DNA from: Liquidambar formosana
Taxonomy: Eukaryota; Streptophyta; Magnoliopsida; Saxifragales; Altingiaceae
DNA: 64,000 nt
Direction: 5' to 3'
NCBI GenBank assembly: GCA_039720395.1
Contig: CM077826.1
Span: 37,042,790 to 37,106,789 of the forward strand
Positions 12,001 through 24,197 of this stretch are shown here, one piece after another. Position 1 is the stretch's first letter; the number at the start of each line of letters is the position of its first letter. The notes beneath the pieces are model-generated. The model did no database searches, had not been told where the DNA came from, and saw only the letters and a program-made list of their open reading frames with translations. The position numbers and the translations under genes are program-made.

Positions 12001-13240
12001 GTTAGTATGGAATTGATAAGCAGAAGTCGAATCTTTACTTTCCGTTATGTCTCAGGACATCCGGAGTTGACTCTGTTTTACCCTTGACAAAACCTTGGGG
12101 GAGTAAAGATTGGACGTATGCATGTCCTAGGTATCCCTCGTCTATAAGGGACGACTCTTAAGAATTGTGTTAATGCAGCTTACCTGGGTTCTTGTGAGGA
12201 TATGATTCAAGCCTTGTAGCCTGTGTTAATTACAAATGAGTAGAAATAAAACTTGCTATCCCCTAGACTTGGCTTGGGTTTCGCAAGCATTCCTCCGTCT
12301 CCATTTAAGTCATTCTTTGTTAGGTAACCTTGATGTATTATTTAGTGATGGGTTGATTGCAACCCTTTGGATGGATTTCCTTTATGCAATGTACCTCTTT
12401 AGGGTTATTGAACCCTTAGGTTGGATATTTGGGAAACTTCTAAACCAGACTTGATGTGGTGATATTGATCACCATCCTAGCGTAGTTCAAAGGCATGATT
12501 TGCAAAGGCCATAGGCACGGGGTGCCCATTTGGCCGTATGGACTCCTTTTGGAATGTATATAATCATAATAACAATATGTATGTACATGATATATACAAG
12601 CAGGATATGTACAAAATAAATCCTTTCCTCTTGAGTGCTGGTGTCCTAATACAACAGGGGTCGGCATTTCTTTCCTAGGAATGCTAAATAACATGTTATC
12701 ATGAGGCTGGGCGATGCAAGCTAGTCCTAGAAAGATGGGGTCCTAAATCACCTAGGCCTCTCGCAAGCATAAACAAGCCTTAGGTGATTTGAGTGGGGGC
12801 TTTTCAATGCACACAACCTCCCAATGTACAAACCATCTGATGGAGCATACACCTACATTCGCCCCCCGCTATCCTACAAGGTTGGTCACTTAAGCGTACC
12901 CGGGTTCAAATAAAACAAAGTATGCATGTATGCATGAAGTGAACAGTTGTATTTGAGGAAAGGATGATACACATTCACATGGCATGATACAACATTTGAG
13001 CATATCAATCACATAGGAAAGCAATTAAATACTTAAGAAAGTAAATAAATGTTTGAAAGAATAAAAACTCACGCACCCCACAAAAAGAGAAAAAGGAGGT
13101 AGTTAGTAATCTATTAGAAAATCTGTAAATCAATTATGAATAATAACATAAGACATTGGTCTTATCTAGGTTGTATAGGAAATTAACAATTTCAAAAGGG
13201 ATTTTAGAAACATCGGTAAAATCACATGGGACTAAACCTA
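12001..13240 (-). other. G2 5' leader, no gene seen
   Basis: The stretch between the PBS and gag of G2. It contains short ORFs on both strands, but none resembles a known domain and none shows a start context or codon pattern that I would defend. It is best read as untranslated leader of the retroelement. Confidence 0.55.
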
Positions 13241-13261
13241 CTTGTCCCCAGCAAGTCGCCA
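13241..13261 (-). other. primer binding site of G2 (tRNA-Arg-like)
   Basis: The minus strand reads TGGCGACTTGCTGGGGACAAG, similar to the TGGCGACTCCACTGGGGAT PBS of the other gypsy elements here. It directly follows a CA that would end the LTR (AGCAACAGCA). Confidence 0.6.
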
Positions 13262-13608
13262 TGCTGTTGCTACCCCAAAAAAGGGATGGGATGTTTCCCT
13301 TCCTAAGTTTAAGACAACCCCAAGGCATCCGTTTCTGGTGGGTGGTGTTGAATAAGATGAATTTAGTTCAAGGGCGCGTTGACTATCCTAGGCATGCGAG
13401 CACATCTATAATTATCAAGGCTATGAAGTCGCCACCAATCAGGGGTTTGAGGACGTGACTGGGCATCCTATCGTTGATTAGAAAGTGGGGTCATCCGAGA
13501 TCCCAAAATAAGTCCATCTGAGGTCTTATCATCAAACGGGTCCATTTGAGGCCCATTTGGAAATTAATTGACTCCTAGTGGTCTGTGAGACTAAAGATTG
13601 AGGGTAAA

Positions 13609-13982
13609 TGTGATGACCTGAATTATTTATATATATAGAGGGATCATTAGCTGAACCCACCACTTCAATTTGCTTCGGATATATATATATGTTAGAGGGA
13701 TCATTAGCCGCACCCATAGCCGCACCCACCACTTGCGTTTGCTTTGGATATATATATATATATATGTATAGAGGAATCATTAGCTGCACCTACCACTGGC
13801 ATCTGCTTTGGTTATATTTATATGTATAGAGGGATCGAGACAGAGAGTTAGAGAAAGAGCAACAGAGAGAGAGAAATTGAGGAAGAACAGAGGAGAAAAA
13901 AAAAGAGTGGTCTGGTAGAGGTTTTTGGCTGAGTTCGTGGAGCTCTCTTAGTGAGGTAAAATCCTCACCTCCTCTATCATTG

Positions 13983-14035
<53 letters not shown>

Positions 14036-16233
14036 ATATAATATCACGTACTGTGTATATATATATATATGTATATGCAATTTTATTTTCTTATGTTATT
14101 CTTAGAAAGGATGATCATATTTTATGTTTTTGGGACCAAGGAACACCATGGTAGTGTCAAATTTTAGAGAAATTGACTGTAGGTTGAAGTTTTAGAAATT
14201 GTAGAATTTTGGATCATGAAAACCCGAAACTTTAGGCTTAAAAACGAATATGATTTTATAGGATTCTGAATGAACAATTTATAGTCGCACGTAGTACTCC
14301 GCATGAGCTTCGATTCGACACTTGAATCACTGAAAACGGTTAAAAAACAAGAGAGATATTAATCGTCGAAGTTGGCCCGTTGAACACACGGTGTAACCCG
14401 GTTACACAATTCAACCCGCGGGAGGTTGAAGATGACCCCATAGGTCTATGATCCTGTGTGGGTGCATCTGTGTACCTTACCGTGTTCTCACGCATTTAAA
14501 AGCCATACGATAATCATATGAACCCCAAATTTGACCGTTGGACTCGTCTTGGAGGGCCCTACCATGTGGGACCCTTAGTTGATCATTTTGACCAAGTTTG
14601 ACTGTAGTTTGACTTTTTGGCCAAATTAATATTTATTAAAAATTCCAAAAAATATCAGAAAATTCCAAAAATTACAGAAAATTCCCAGAAATTATAGAGA
14701 GTGTTTTAAAAATTATTTTGATGATTTTGGGACCACAGTTCACTATTAGAAGGCCAATAGTAATTTTTGAGTGCGTTATATTTATTTTGAAATTTACCTA
14801 AAGATTACGTATGCATAATTATCAGATTTTATCGGTCCTCGGGAGGACTCTAGGGAGCATTAACGCTGCATTCGCATTGTCAGTGTCTATCACGTGGTTT
14901 TGGGTTGGTATTGCTCGCAATTGAGGTAGGAAATGTGGCTTCTTTACATTTAATATGGTGTTGTTCTATAAATGTGATTTTAAATGCTTTAATGATATTT
15001 TTGGATTTTCCCACTGATTTATAACCAAATATTTTTATTACTTGTTCAAAATTTAGGGAATCCTTCAATATATCATTTGATACGACTGTTTTATATTGTT
15101 CCTTAAAGATACATGGTTATATACTCGTTTAAATGTTATTGTGAAATATCTGTTAAATGTGTGGAATTTTCATGATACTTGGATCTTGGAAAAATGTTTT
15201 ATAAATGTTGTTTACTTGGAAATGCTTTAGAAATGTTACTGAAATTCTAGAAATTTATCAAACCTGTTTATGGATACTTTTGGACACTCGGATATTTATT
15301 TGAATGATGGAAAATGTTTTGGATATATGGACCTTGGGTCTTGGTATGCATCAAACGGGTGGGGGCATCACAATGAAGTGGTGTCCTGCGTTGAGAATAC
15401 TCCGCGAATAGCAAGCAGGGTAAAGTGCCCTTGGGTGAAAGACCCTGAAACCCTCGAGGAAGAACACCGCGTAGGTGTTGGTTATTTTCGTGCTTGGCTG
15501 AGCCGGGGGTTGACGTGACGACGTAACCTGTGATTAGCGACGGTTGATGCATGGTTTGATCCCATAGTCTTGGGAATTGGAGATACTATGAGAATTTTGG
15601 AAAATTAACTCAAAACCCACACAAAGTATTGATTTGTGACTGATATTTGATTTTGAGTTATTAAATGATTTTAATTCATATACCATGTATCTGCACATAT
15701 ATTAATTGTATAGAATCCACACATATTTCCTATTGGGCTTTGCAGCTCATCCTATTATTATTTCAGATGATCAGGTGATGAATAAAGGTTCGCCGATGGC
15801 GGATGCCTAGTGGCATGATCTGAGGTTGGAATGTGAAGGTTGCATACTAACATAGTCATGGATGAGGATAGATGCACGTGCATTACATAGAGACTATGTT
15901 ATTTTGATGTATGGACATTACTATTATTATTATTGTTATTACCATTATTACTTAATGAACCTTGAATAGTTTGAATCCAACCTATGTGCCAGGGATGTTG
16001 GCATTATTTTGGGATCATATATTATTTTGGGCATGACGTGTGAGCATAATATTTCATGTTAATTATTTGGGTGTTATTGATGAGCTAATGCAATTATTAT
16101 TTAAAAAAAAAAAAAAAAATACACGTGGATTTGACTAAGTCTTCCGCAACTTTTATATTCTGACTTATCCACGTGTACACCTTTTTACTTTGACTTTTAT
16201 CCACGTGTCGACTCTCCGAGTCGGGGCGTGACA
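13609..16233 (+). repeat. solo LTR of a different gypsy family, inserted in the G2 LTR
   Basis: It starts TGTGATGACCTGAATT and ends TCGGGGCGTGACA. The ends form an imperfect inverted pair, TGTGATGACC against TGTCACGCCC. The flanks are GTAAA (13604-13608) and GTAAG (16234-16238), a four- or five-base target duplication with at most one change. No internal coding region is present, so it is a 2625-bp solo LTR left by LTR-LTR recombination. The end sequences recall Del/Tekay chromoviruses; that family call is inference. Inside are three copies of a repeat with GGGATCATTAGC (about 13620-13830) and a TA-rich run (13987-14080). Confidence 0.65.
13620..14080 (+). repeat. short tandem repeats and TA microsatellite in the solo LTR
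   Basis: The phrase GGGATCATTAGCYGMACCCACCAC recurs near 13640 and 13699, with a variant near 13772. Each copy is linked by a run of TA dinucleotides. A long (TA)n tract follows at 13987-14080. The isoleucine/tyrosine-rich ORFs seen here are products of the TA run. Confidence 0.8.
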
Positions 16234-17789
16234 GTAAGGGGGTTTGGTTACGAGTGGGGAAGGTGTGAGGCACCCCATATCGCCTGTTGGAATCCAACGG
16301 CTCCCGATTTCGACAATGTTTCTAATTAAAAATCCCATTTGGTATTGTTGATTTCCTATACGAATGATTTGACATAGAATACCCTTTTGAAGGGTAGTGA
16401 ATTTTTTCCTTTTGAAAAATAGATCTTTAAAGGCATTAAAACAAAGTCTTTTTTGAAAGTGTTAGTTTTTGAAAGAGTATGCCTTAAGGTTGTAAATGAA
16501 AAGTATTTAAAAGGACCCCAAATTCGCTTTCCTTTTCTTGGGATATCTTAGGTCAAATTGATTAACTCTAAAGCATTCCTATCTTGCAGCGGTAAAATTA
16601 ATCCTTTATGAAAGGATGGAAATGGAAATGATGTGAATCCATTTTTTAAAGAATTAATATCAAGTGCGAACCTCTTTTTGGATCCGGAGAAAGCTCGAAA
16701 CTTTTGAAGTCGAGGAATGGGTAAAGAAAAAGGATACTTTTTAAAAGATATTGCAATGAGGAGGATGTTCCCTTTTGAAGGGAAAAGATTGCCTTTTGAA
16801 GACAGGGGTTCCTTTTGAAGGAAGAAAATATATTTTGATTGAGGAAAGAACACTTTTGAAGTGTAAAGGAATTTTGTTTAAACAAAGTGAAAGTGAAACT
16901 TTAGGATTCTCAATCCATACTAGAAGGGAAGTCTTACATGGAGTGATAGTTTTGGAAAATTGATTTGATTAGGATCACGTCTGTGAAAAGAGGGCACGTG
17001 CCCATTTTTAATGAAAACAATTTATTCGAGCCACTTTTGGAATGAACTCGTCAATTGAAAACAATACTGCGTGTCAACAACTTGCTTGCTGGCAAGAGGT
17101 TCTTTTTAAATCAAAAGTCTTTATTTGATAAAGATGGTAATGTTGTCAAAAATGATTTGAGGACAGTGGTCCTATGCAGGTATGGATCTTTTAACAAGGA
17201 TTTGGGATAAAGAATCACTTTCAATTTTAGAAGTCCTTTTGAAAAAGTATTTAGAGCCCATGGAGCTTAAAGATGGTTTTGGGAGGAATTTCATCCAAAC
17301 TTAGTGTACACTTGAATTAATTTTAATAAAGTGTAATCAACTACATCTCCTAAGGATTGAGATTTTACTATGTGACATAGGGACACACAAGAGTTCTTGA
17401 ACTCGGGGTGAGGTGATTTATTGGAATTTGGCGAGTCGATTGATCAAGTTCATTTGATGGCGATAAGCTATTATGCTATGGATGAGTTTTTAAGTATTTA
17501 ATGCTGTAAACTCTCTATCCATGGCATGATAGATTATCTCAAGACATTGGTCGAACCTTATTTCACATGGGAATAGAATTGAAATATCAACATAGCATGA
17601 AATTTCAAGATAAGCATATCGAAAATGTCAAAAGACGTATATAAATGTAATCAACCTTGGCAAGATTAGGAATTCATGAATGTGATGTTTATTGCTTTGA
17701 AAAGCATAGGTATATGTACAAGAAGTAAAGATCAAGTGACCACGAAATGAAAAGTGCTTAAGTATTGGGGCAAAAGGTTGCAACAACCA

Positions 17790-18165
17790 AAACCCGGAAG
17801 GTAGCGAAAAGCCATAGCCTCTAAATAAAGCGGTAAATAAATAGTTAGAATTTTTAGGGGCAAGAGTCGCAATGACCACAACTCAGAGGATTCAACCTCG
17901 AAAGTTAGTAGTTAGAATTTTTAGGGGCAAGAGTCACAACGACCACAACCCGGAGAATTCAACCTCAAAATAAAAGAAAGAGAAAAGAAAGAAGCCTACT
18001 GCGCCTCATATCATGAGCATGTAGGGGCTGTAGCCGTAAATAAAAAGAAAAAAAGCCCACTGTGCCTCATATCATGAGCGTATAGGAGCTGTAGCCGTAA
18101 ATAAAAAGAAAAAAGCCTACTAAGCCTTATATCATGAGCGTGTAGGGGCCGTAGCTGTGGTTAGT
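17790..18165. repeat. two adjacent tandem repeats in the G2 LTR
   Basis: First, about two copies of a ~70-bp unit carry TTTTTAGGGGCAAGAGTC (17858 and 17918), with a looser copy upstream. Then come three copies of a ~60-bp unit carrying CCTCATATCATGAGCGT and GTAGCCGTAAATAAAAAG (about 17991-18165). No protein-coding sense is seen. Confidence 0.8.
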
Positions 18166-20040
18166 ATGTTAGCAAGTTAGAAGTTAGTAACCATTTTGAA
18201 TGGGTTTGTCCAAGTCCTTGTATCTATCCATTTTTCCAAGCATGGGGATATTCAATTAAGTCTATGTAAGCTCCATAGCCAAGGGGGTTTTATGTTCAAG
18301 TTGATTATGATTACCAACAAGGAAACAAGAGGAGGTTAGTATAAACAATATGCATGCATGCATGAATCTAACCTTACCAAATTTGACTTTGCTTAAACAT
18401 CATCTCAACCTTCTGACATGCTTAAATTTCCATTTCACATATCATATATGCAAGCTCACATGCAATAAGAGAAAATGAAAATGGGTGCTTGCAACCTATT
18501 GGAATGGTTTGCAAGCATTGGGTGGTTTAGGGTCTCCCTGCCTTTAACCCACCATACAAGAGTTGATCCCTTCACGACACGTGTTAGGAGACCCAGGTAC
18601 GTATTCGGGCTAAGGTCGGAAGGGTGACAATCACATATTAAGGCTTGCAAGAGATAATGGTAAACTTTAATAGAAAATTAAACTAAGAAAGCTTAGGAAT
18701 GAATTTTAAAAGGGAAGCTCACCTAGTGTAGGTGATTTCACCTTAGCTTTGGACTAGTTGGGCTTGAGTGCTCCTCTCCCAAGTTGAAAATCCCCTTTTG
18801 AGATGCTCCTTTGATGGTTCCAAGTGTGCTTAGAAGGTGGTGGAGTGAAATAGGGAAGGAAAGTGTGGTAACAGTGGAGTTACCAGTCAGCAGAAGTGAA
18901 CTTGTCACTCAGCAGACACGAAATCGACAGTATTTCCGTAGTAAAACTGCAGCAGAATTCAGGTCTCTTTTATGCTATCCAAATGTAACTTGGATGGTTC
19001 AACCCTTGATTTCCCTTCAAGAACAGCCCCTAAATTTGTGTGAGAGGGTTTGTAGGGAAATATATGGTAGGCTCTTTGTGGTGGATGGGATTGAATTGGA
19101 TTAAAAAGTGGGATTAGGGGGTGATTTGTGTATGTATATGGATGGGTGTTTCAAGGGATGGGGTTTAAGCAAAGATGGAGGATGGATGTGTGGGATTTAG
19201 GTTGGGTTTTTGTGTGTATAAGAGATAGGATGACGGGAGTTGGCTTGGTGTCCTCTTTAATGGATGAAATGTAGGCTATTTATAGGAAAACATGGACTTT
19301 TAGGGGTAAAATGGTCATTTGGAGAGGCATTTTGGTCACATGGGATGTGGATGGCATTTAAGCTTTGTTTGATGAAGGAATTACCTCATTTGATGAGGGT
19401 GAAATGGTCCAAAAGTGGCAAAAGGGCATGTTGCCTTACCTACGCTAGCATGGCAGGGGTGGGTAATGTTGGCATGTCCAGCGTGGACTCATGTCCCATC
19501 AGGCAGTTGGATTTCGGATACAGGGGGGCTGCAGGATACTGCAGAGCCGAAAGCAAGATCTCTCCACGCTAGTTTGGCCAGCGTGGGCACAATTATCCCA
19601 CATTTGTGATAATTTCTCATCATCACACATGGGAACTTGTGTTCTTGCGCAATATGCCCTTTTAGAAGGTGTGGGGCCGCTGTAGTGGGCCTATGGTGGT
19701 GGTTCGCCCTACTGTGGGGCCGTACGATCTCGCGATCGCGTTCGATCGATGATTGGGTGAAATCCAACCATTGATCTTGAGTGGGGGTTGAAACTTTGGG
19801 TCCCTAGACTTGGTTTGGGACCAAAGAGTGGTGTGTGCACTCCCTAAGGTGGGTTTGAATGGGCCGGATGCGAGCATGATGCTCGTAGGGCTCTGTAATT
19901 AGGGTTTTGTTGATCGTGAGTCGAACGAGGCCCGATCTTCGATCAAATGGTCCTGTTTTGATCTTGAGAGGTTGAATTGATGATCCAATGGTCGGTTTGA
20001 CCATTGGATGAGAAATTGTGAGGAATTGAACCACCTAAAG

Positions 20041-21700
20041 TTGCATCAGGGGTTCGGTTTTGGGCGATTTAGGGATTCGAGGGCTCGTGCCTTCTGATTC
20101 CCAATCAAATGGTCCTATATCGCTCTAGGGGTATTAAATTGAAGATCTTATAGTTGAATTGACCGTTGGATCAAAGATTATAAGGAATTGAACCACCTAG
20201 TGCTGAATTAGGGGTTCGATTTGGGGGAAATTGAGGATCAGAGGGCTCGTGCCTTCTAATTCCCAATCAAATGGTCTTAGACCGCTCTAGGGATATTGAA
20301 TTAAAGATCCTACGGTTGAATTGACTGTCGGATCAAAGATTATTAAAAATTGAACCTCCTAGCGCTGATTTAGGGGTTCGATTTAGAGGAAATTGGGGAT
20401 TGGAAGGCTCATGCCTTCTGATTCCTAATCAAATGGCCCTAGACCGCTCTAGGGATATCGAATTGAAGATCCTACGGTTAACTTGACTATCGGATCAAAG
20501 ATTATTGGAAATTAAACCTCTTAGTGCTGATTTAGGGGTTCGATTTGGGGGAAATTGGGGATCGGAGGGCTCGTGCCTTCTGATTCCCAATCAAATGGTC
20601 CTAAACTGCTCTAGGGATATTGAATTGAAGATAATACGGTGGAATTGACGGTCGGATCAAAGATTGTTGGAAATTGAACCTCCTAGAGCTAATTTAGGGG
20701 TTTAATTTGGGGGAAATTGGGGATCAGAAGGCTCGTGCCTTCTGATTCTCAATCAAATGGTTATATACCGCTCTAGGGATATTGAATTAAAGATCCTACG
20801 ATTGAATTGACCGTCGGTTCAAAGATTATTGGAAAATGAACCACCTAGTGCTGTGTTAGGGGTTCAATTTAGGGGAAATTGGGGATCGGAGGGCTTATGC
20901 CTTCTGATTCCCAATCAAATGGTCCTATACCACTCTAGGGATATTGAATTGAAGATCCTACGGTGGAATTGATCGTGGGATCAAAGATTGTTGGAGATCG
21001 AACCACCTAGTGTTGTGTTAGGGGTTTAATTTGGGGGAAATTGGGGATCGGAGGGCTTGTGCCCTTTGATCCTCAATCAAATGGTCCTAGACCGCTCTAG
21101 GGATGTTGAATTGAAGATCCTACGGTTGAATTGACCGTTAGATAGAAGATTGTTGGAGATTGAACCACTTAATACTGATTTAGGGGTTCAATTTAGGGTG
21201 AATTGGGGATAGAAGGGCTCGTGCCTTCTGATTCCCAATCAAATGGTCCTAGACCGCTCTAGAGATATTGAATTAAAGATCCTACGGTGGAATTGACCGT
21301 GGGATCAAAGATTGTTGGAGATTAAACCACCTAGTACTGATTTAGGGGTTTAATTTTGGGGAAATTGGGGATCGGAGGGCTCGTGCCTTCTGATTCCCAA
21401 TCAAATGGTTCTAGACCACTATAGGGATATTGAATTGAAGATCCTACGATGGAATTGACTGTGGGATCAAAGATTGTTGGAGATTAAACCATTAAATACT
21501 GATTTAGGGGTTCAATTTGGGGTGAATTGGGGATCGGAGGGTTCGTGCCTTCTTATTCCCAATCAAATGGCCCTAGACCGTTCTAGAGATATTGAATTGA
21601 AGATCCTACGGTGGAATTGACCATTGGATCAAAGATTGTTGGAGATCGAACCACCTAGTGCCGTGTTAAGGGTTCGATTCAGGGTTTTTGGGCATCGTGC
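20041..21700. repeat. tandem array of ten ~162-bp units in the G2 LTR
   Basis: The phrase CTTCTGATTCCCAATCAAAT recurs ten times, with small changes, near 20090, 20253, 20418, 20577, 20738, 20898, 21064, 21226, 21388 and 21551. The spacing is 160-165 bp and the whole unit repeats. Units differ by point changes and small indels. The period is close to nucleosomal DNA length. The array ends about 170 bp from the LTR start. Confidence 0.9.
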
Positions 21701-21874
21701 CCGTTCCTAGCCCCTGAGTTTCAAAAATCGGAGGTCGAATTAAGGAGAGGCTTTGTCCTAGTGGGTAGGACAGGGTGAATGAAGTCAGGTATGGACTGTG
21801 TCCAACCTAATTGTATTGTTGACGGGTTAATCAACTTTATCCGGAGGCGTCCCGACAAAATTTGTGTGTCTACA

Positions 21875-23435
21875 GTAGCAACTTCCTTCAAATTCCGACC
21901 ACCTTCTGGCAAATGTTTGACCTCCGAAGACCCTACCTTTGAATTTCTCCATCTCCAGCGACCTATCATGGACGAGATTCAAGCCTCTTTTTTGCCTTCA
22001 AGCATTGCCTCTCTCATGATGTTGCTGCTGCTACATCTTCTTTCTTCTTTGTTGATGGGCTCACAATGACTATTGCTACATCTTCCTTCTTCTTCATTGA
22101 TGGACTAGCCTATAGAAACCCACTAATTGGATCGCCATCTTCTGCTTCTTCTTATTCTTGTTCTTGTTCTTCTTCTCCTTCTTCTTCGTTAAAACTCGTT
22201 CTTGTTTGGATCAAAGAAAAATAGCATAATATTAAATGTTGTTTATAGGAAATTTCAAAATTTATAAAGAAAACAGTCACGTTTTTCTATTTTATGCTAT
22301 TAAAAATTTATATAGAAAATACTAATAGCTATAAATTTTTTTTTTTTTTTTTTTATGGAAAATAGTGGCAGATTACTATTTTATGCTATTAAAAATACTC
22401 TGTACGATTGAGTCAGACCAAGCATAAGTAGCAACCCCCAAAAACTTATCATTACAACAAAACCTCCATGAGAGGTGTTGTAAGCACTGTCATGAATATT
22501 TTAGACCATAACCATGGTTGAATATTTTGTGCTATTAAAAATTTATATAGCAAAAAATAACAGTTTACTTTTTTATGCTATTAAAAATACTCTTCACAAT
22601 TGATTCAGACTAAACACGAGTAATAGCTCCCAAAAAGTTATCATTACAAGAAAACCTCCATGGGAGCTGTTGCAAGCATTGTCATGGTTATTCTAGGCCA
22701 TGGTCATGTTGAGATTTAGTTGCATGTTACTATTTTGTGCTACTAAAAATTTCTTCGGAAAACAATAATGGTTTACTTTTTTTTGGTTATAATTAGGTTA
22801 ACCCAAACACAAGTAGGCCCCCCCCCCCCCCCCCCCCAAAAAAAAAAATCACCATAACATATAAATAGATCTAGTGGGGAAAAAAAAACAAAAGAACAAA
22901 GGAAAGAAGAAAGGGAGAAGATAGCCATGGTTGAGCTCCGGCCATGGTAATAGATTTGGTGAGAAAAAAGGATAAAAAATAAATTAACAAGAAGAAGATG
23001 ACAAAGAAGAAAGAGAGAAGAAAGCCATGGTTGACCTTCAACGTACTATGGTAATACATCTGGGAATTCTTAGATTTGGTGACAACATAATGAAGAAAAA
23101 AAGGAAAAGAAAAAGTGAGATAAGAGAATGATGGTTGAGTTTCGATGGAGCTCACTAGAGGTTGGATAGCTGGTGGAAAGACAATTAGAAATTGATCACT
23201 AGTGGGAACCATGGGAGAGATGGAGAGAACGTTGCAAAGAGCGAGAACATGAGAGAATGGGAGAATTTACTGTGATTTTGGGTGTATAAAAGGCTATTAT
23301 AGGAATTTTTAAAAAATGATTTCCTTATATATATTTAATAAGTATATTAAATTATGGGGTTAAGAAGTTAAAAAATCTTTTGATGGGGTTAGTGTTAAAA
23401 CCAACCTTCTAATTGGGGTTATTGCTAATTTTCCC
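21875..23435. other. non-coding flank with ~180-bp direct repeats
   Basis: This lies outside the G2 LTR. From about 22310 to 22790 there are roughly two and a half copies of a ~185-bp segment containing TTATGCTATTAAAAATACTC and CATTACAA(C/G)AAAACCTCCATG. A run of about 20 C residues sits at 22818-22837. The remainder is AT-rich with no supported gene. The ORF at 22871-23212 (minus strand) is low-complexity and phenylalanine/leucine-rich, and is rejected. Confidence 0.5.
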
Positions 23436-23748
23436 TTATTATTTTGAATTCCAATGTTTGGAATGAAAGGATTTATAATGGGAAAGAAATTAAAAGGGAT
23501 TTGATGGGATTTTGATACATGTACTGCAAATCTGACCCAAAAGGGTGGGATTTCAAGGGAATTGGATTTATTAAAAGAGTTATAAGAACAATAAAGACCT
23601 AATTGAATTCCTTCATTTTAAATCCCTATCATACCAAACAGGACAAATGGAAATGAATTATGTTTCCATTCCTTTTCTTTTTATTAAATGAATTCTTTTC
23701 CTATGCCAAACACGACGGAATTCCAAACATTGGAATTCAAAATAATAA
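23436..23748. mobile_element. foldback / MITE-like element, 313 bp
   Basis: Perfect 29-bp inverted repeats bound the segment: 23436-23464 (TTATTATTTTGAATTCCAAT...) and 23720-23748. The interior carries AATTCC-rich sequence such as GAATTCCTTCATTTTAAATC and TCATACCAAACAGGACAAAT, of the kind seen in non-autonomous DNA transposons. No transposase is present. The superfamily is not assigned because I cannot fix a target-site duplication. Confidence 0.6.
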
Positions 23749-23878
23749 ATGAATTCATTTTCATTCCCTCTAAATCTCTCCATTCTAAACATAGTGAAAT
23801 GGTGTGTAGAAATCAAAGCAAAAAAAATATAAAAAAAAAAATTGATGTAAATAGTTCTGCCCTAAGGTGAATTCCTGG

Positions 23879-23906
23879 TGCTCTCTTTCTCTCTCTCTCT
23901 CTCTCT

Positions 23907-23936
<30 letters not shown>
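23879..23936. repeat. (CT)n(AT)n microsatellite
   Basis: A CT run followed directly by an AT run. The short ORF through it is an artefact. Confidence 0.9.
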
Positions 23937-23941
<5 letters not shown>

Positions 23942-24005
23942 CTATCTATAAAAGTCTGTATCTTAGAAAAACTTTTGATTGACCATTACACCTTTATTTT
24001 AAATT

Positions 24006-24197
24006 TTAAGTACTTATTTGCCCTTCCCATAAATAATTTTAAAACCCCAACACATAAATAAGAACAGAAACACGTACATCATAGCTTTAACCTATTAACC
24101 TTACGTTTCCCCTTCTTCCCCTCAGTTTCTTCTCTTCTGTTTTTATTTATGTGTTGGGGTTTTAAAATTATTTATGGGAAGGGTAAATAAGTACTTA
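24006..24197. mobile_element. inverted-repeat (foldback) element, ~190 bp
   Basis: The left arm 24006-24065 (starting TTAAGTACTTATTTGCCC) and the right arm 24139-24197 are near-perfect reverse complements over about 58 bp. They share TTTTAAAACCCCAACACATA on one strand. The loop of about 70 bp is pyrimidine-rich. This is a strong hairpin, either MITE-like or possibly a small-RNA precursor. Confidence 0.6.

Larger units (their letters stand above)
7806..21874 (-). mobile_element. Ty3/gypsy element G2, old and nested-into
   Basis: A second, divergent minus-strand gypsy element. Its LTR start TGTAGACACACAAATTTTG is at 21874, its PBS is at 13261-13241, and gag-like coding sequence runs from about 11800 to 7806. 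There the G1 LTR interrupts it within a stretch reading NKMPAQISI, which in related elements lies between gag and protease. Pol is not in the window. A 2.6-kb solo LTR of another family (13609-16233) sits in its LTR. Many stops and frame changes show that it is an old insertion. Confidence 0.75.
13262..21874 (-). repeat. very long LTR of G2, about 6 kb plus an insertion
   Basis: On the minus strand it begins TGTAGACACACAAATTTTGTC at 21874, a typical start for a plant gypsy LTR, and ends at the PBS near 13262. After removing the solo LTR at 13609-16233 it is about 6.0 kb. It is packed with tandem repeats (17790-18165 and 20041-21700). Reading frames in it, such as those near 18811-19104 and 19264-19572, are short, unrelated to known proteins, and judged non-coding. 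The inner boundary is uncertain by a few bases. Confidence 0.65.

Noticed and set aside
13790..14080. ORF rich in IYIYIY
   Set aside because: Product of a TA microsatellite.
18811..19609. Several ORFs of 60-100 residues in the G2 LTR
   Set aside because: They lie inside a long LTR, have no recognisable domain, and overlap other frames of similar length.
20041..21700. Regularly spaced repeats that could be mistaken for a CRISPR-like array
   Set aside because: The whole ~162-bp unit repeats, including what would be spacers, and the context is a plant LTR.
22871..23212. 113-residue minus-strand ORF with hydrophobic stretches
   Set aside because: Translation of purine/pyrimidine-rich AAG/TTC repeats. 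It is not a convincing membrane protein.
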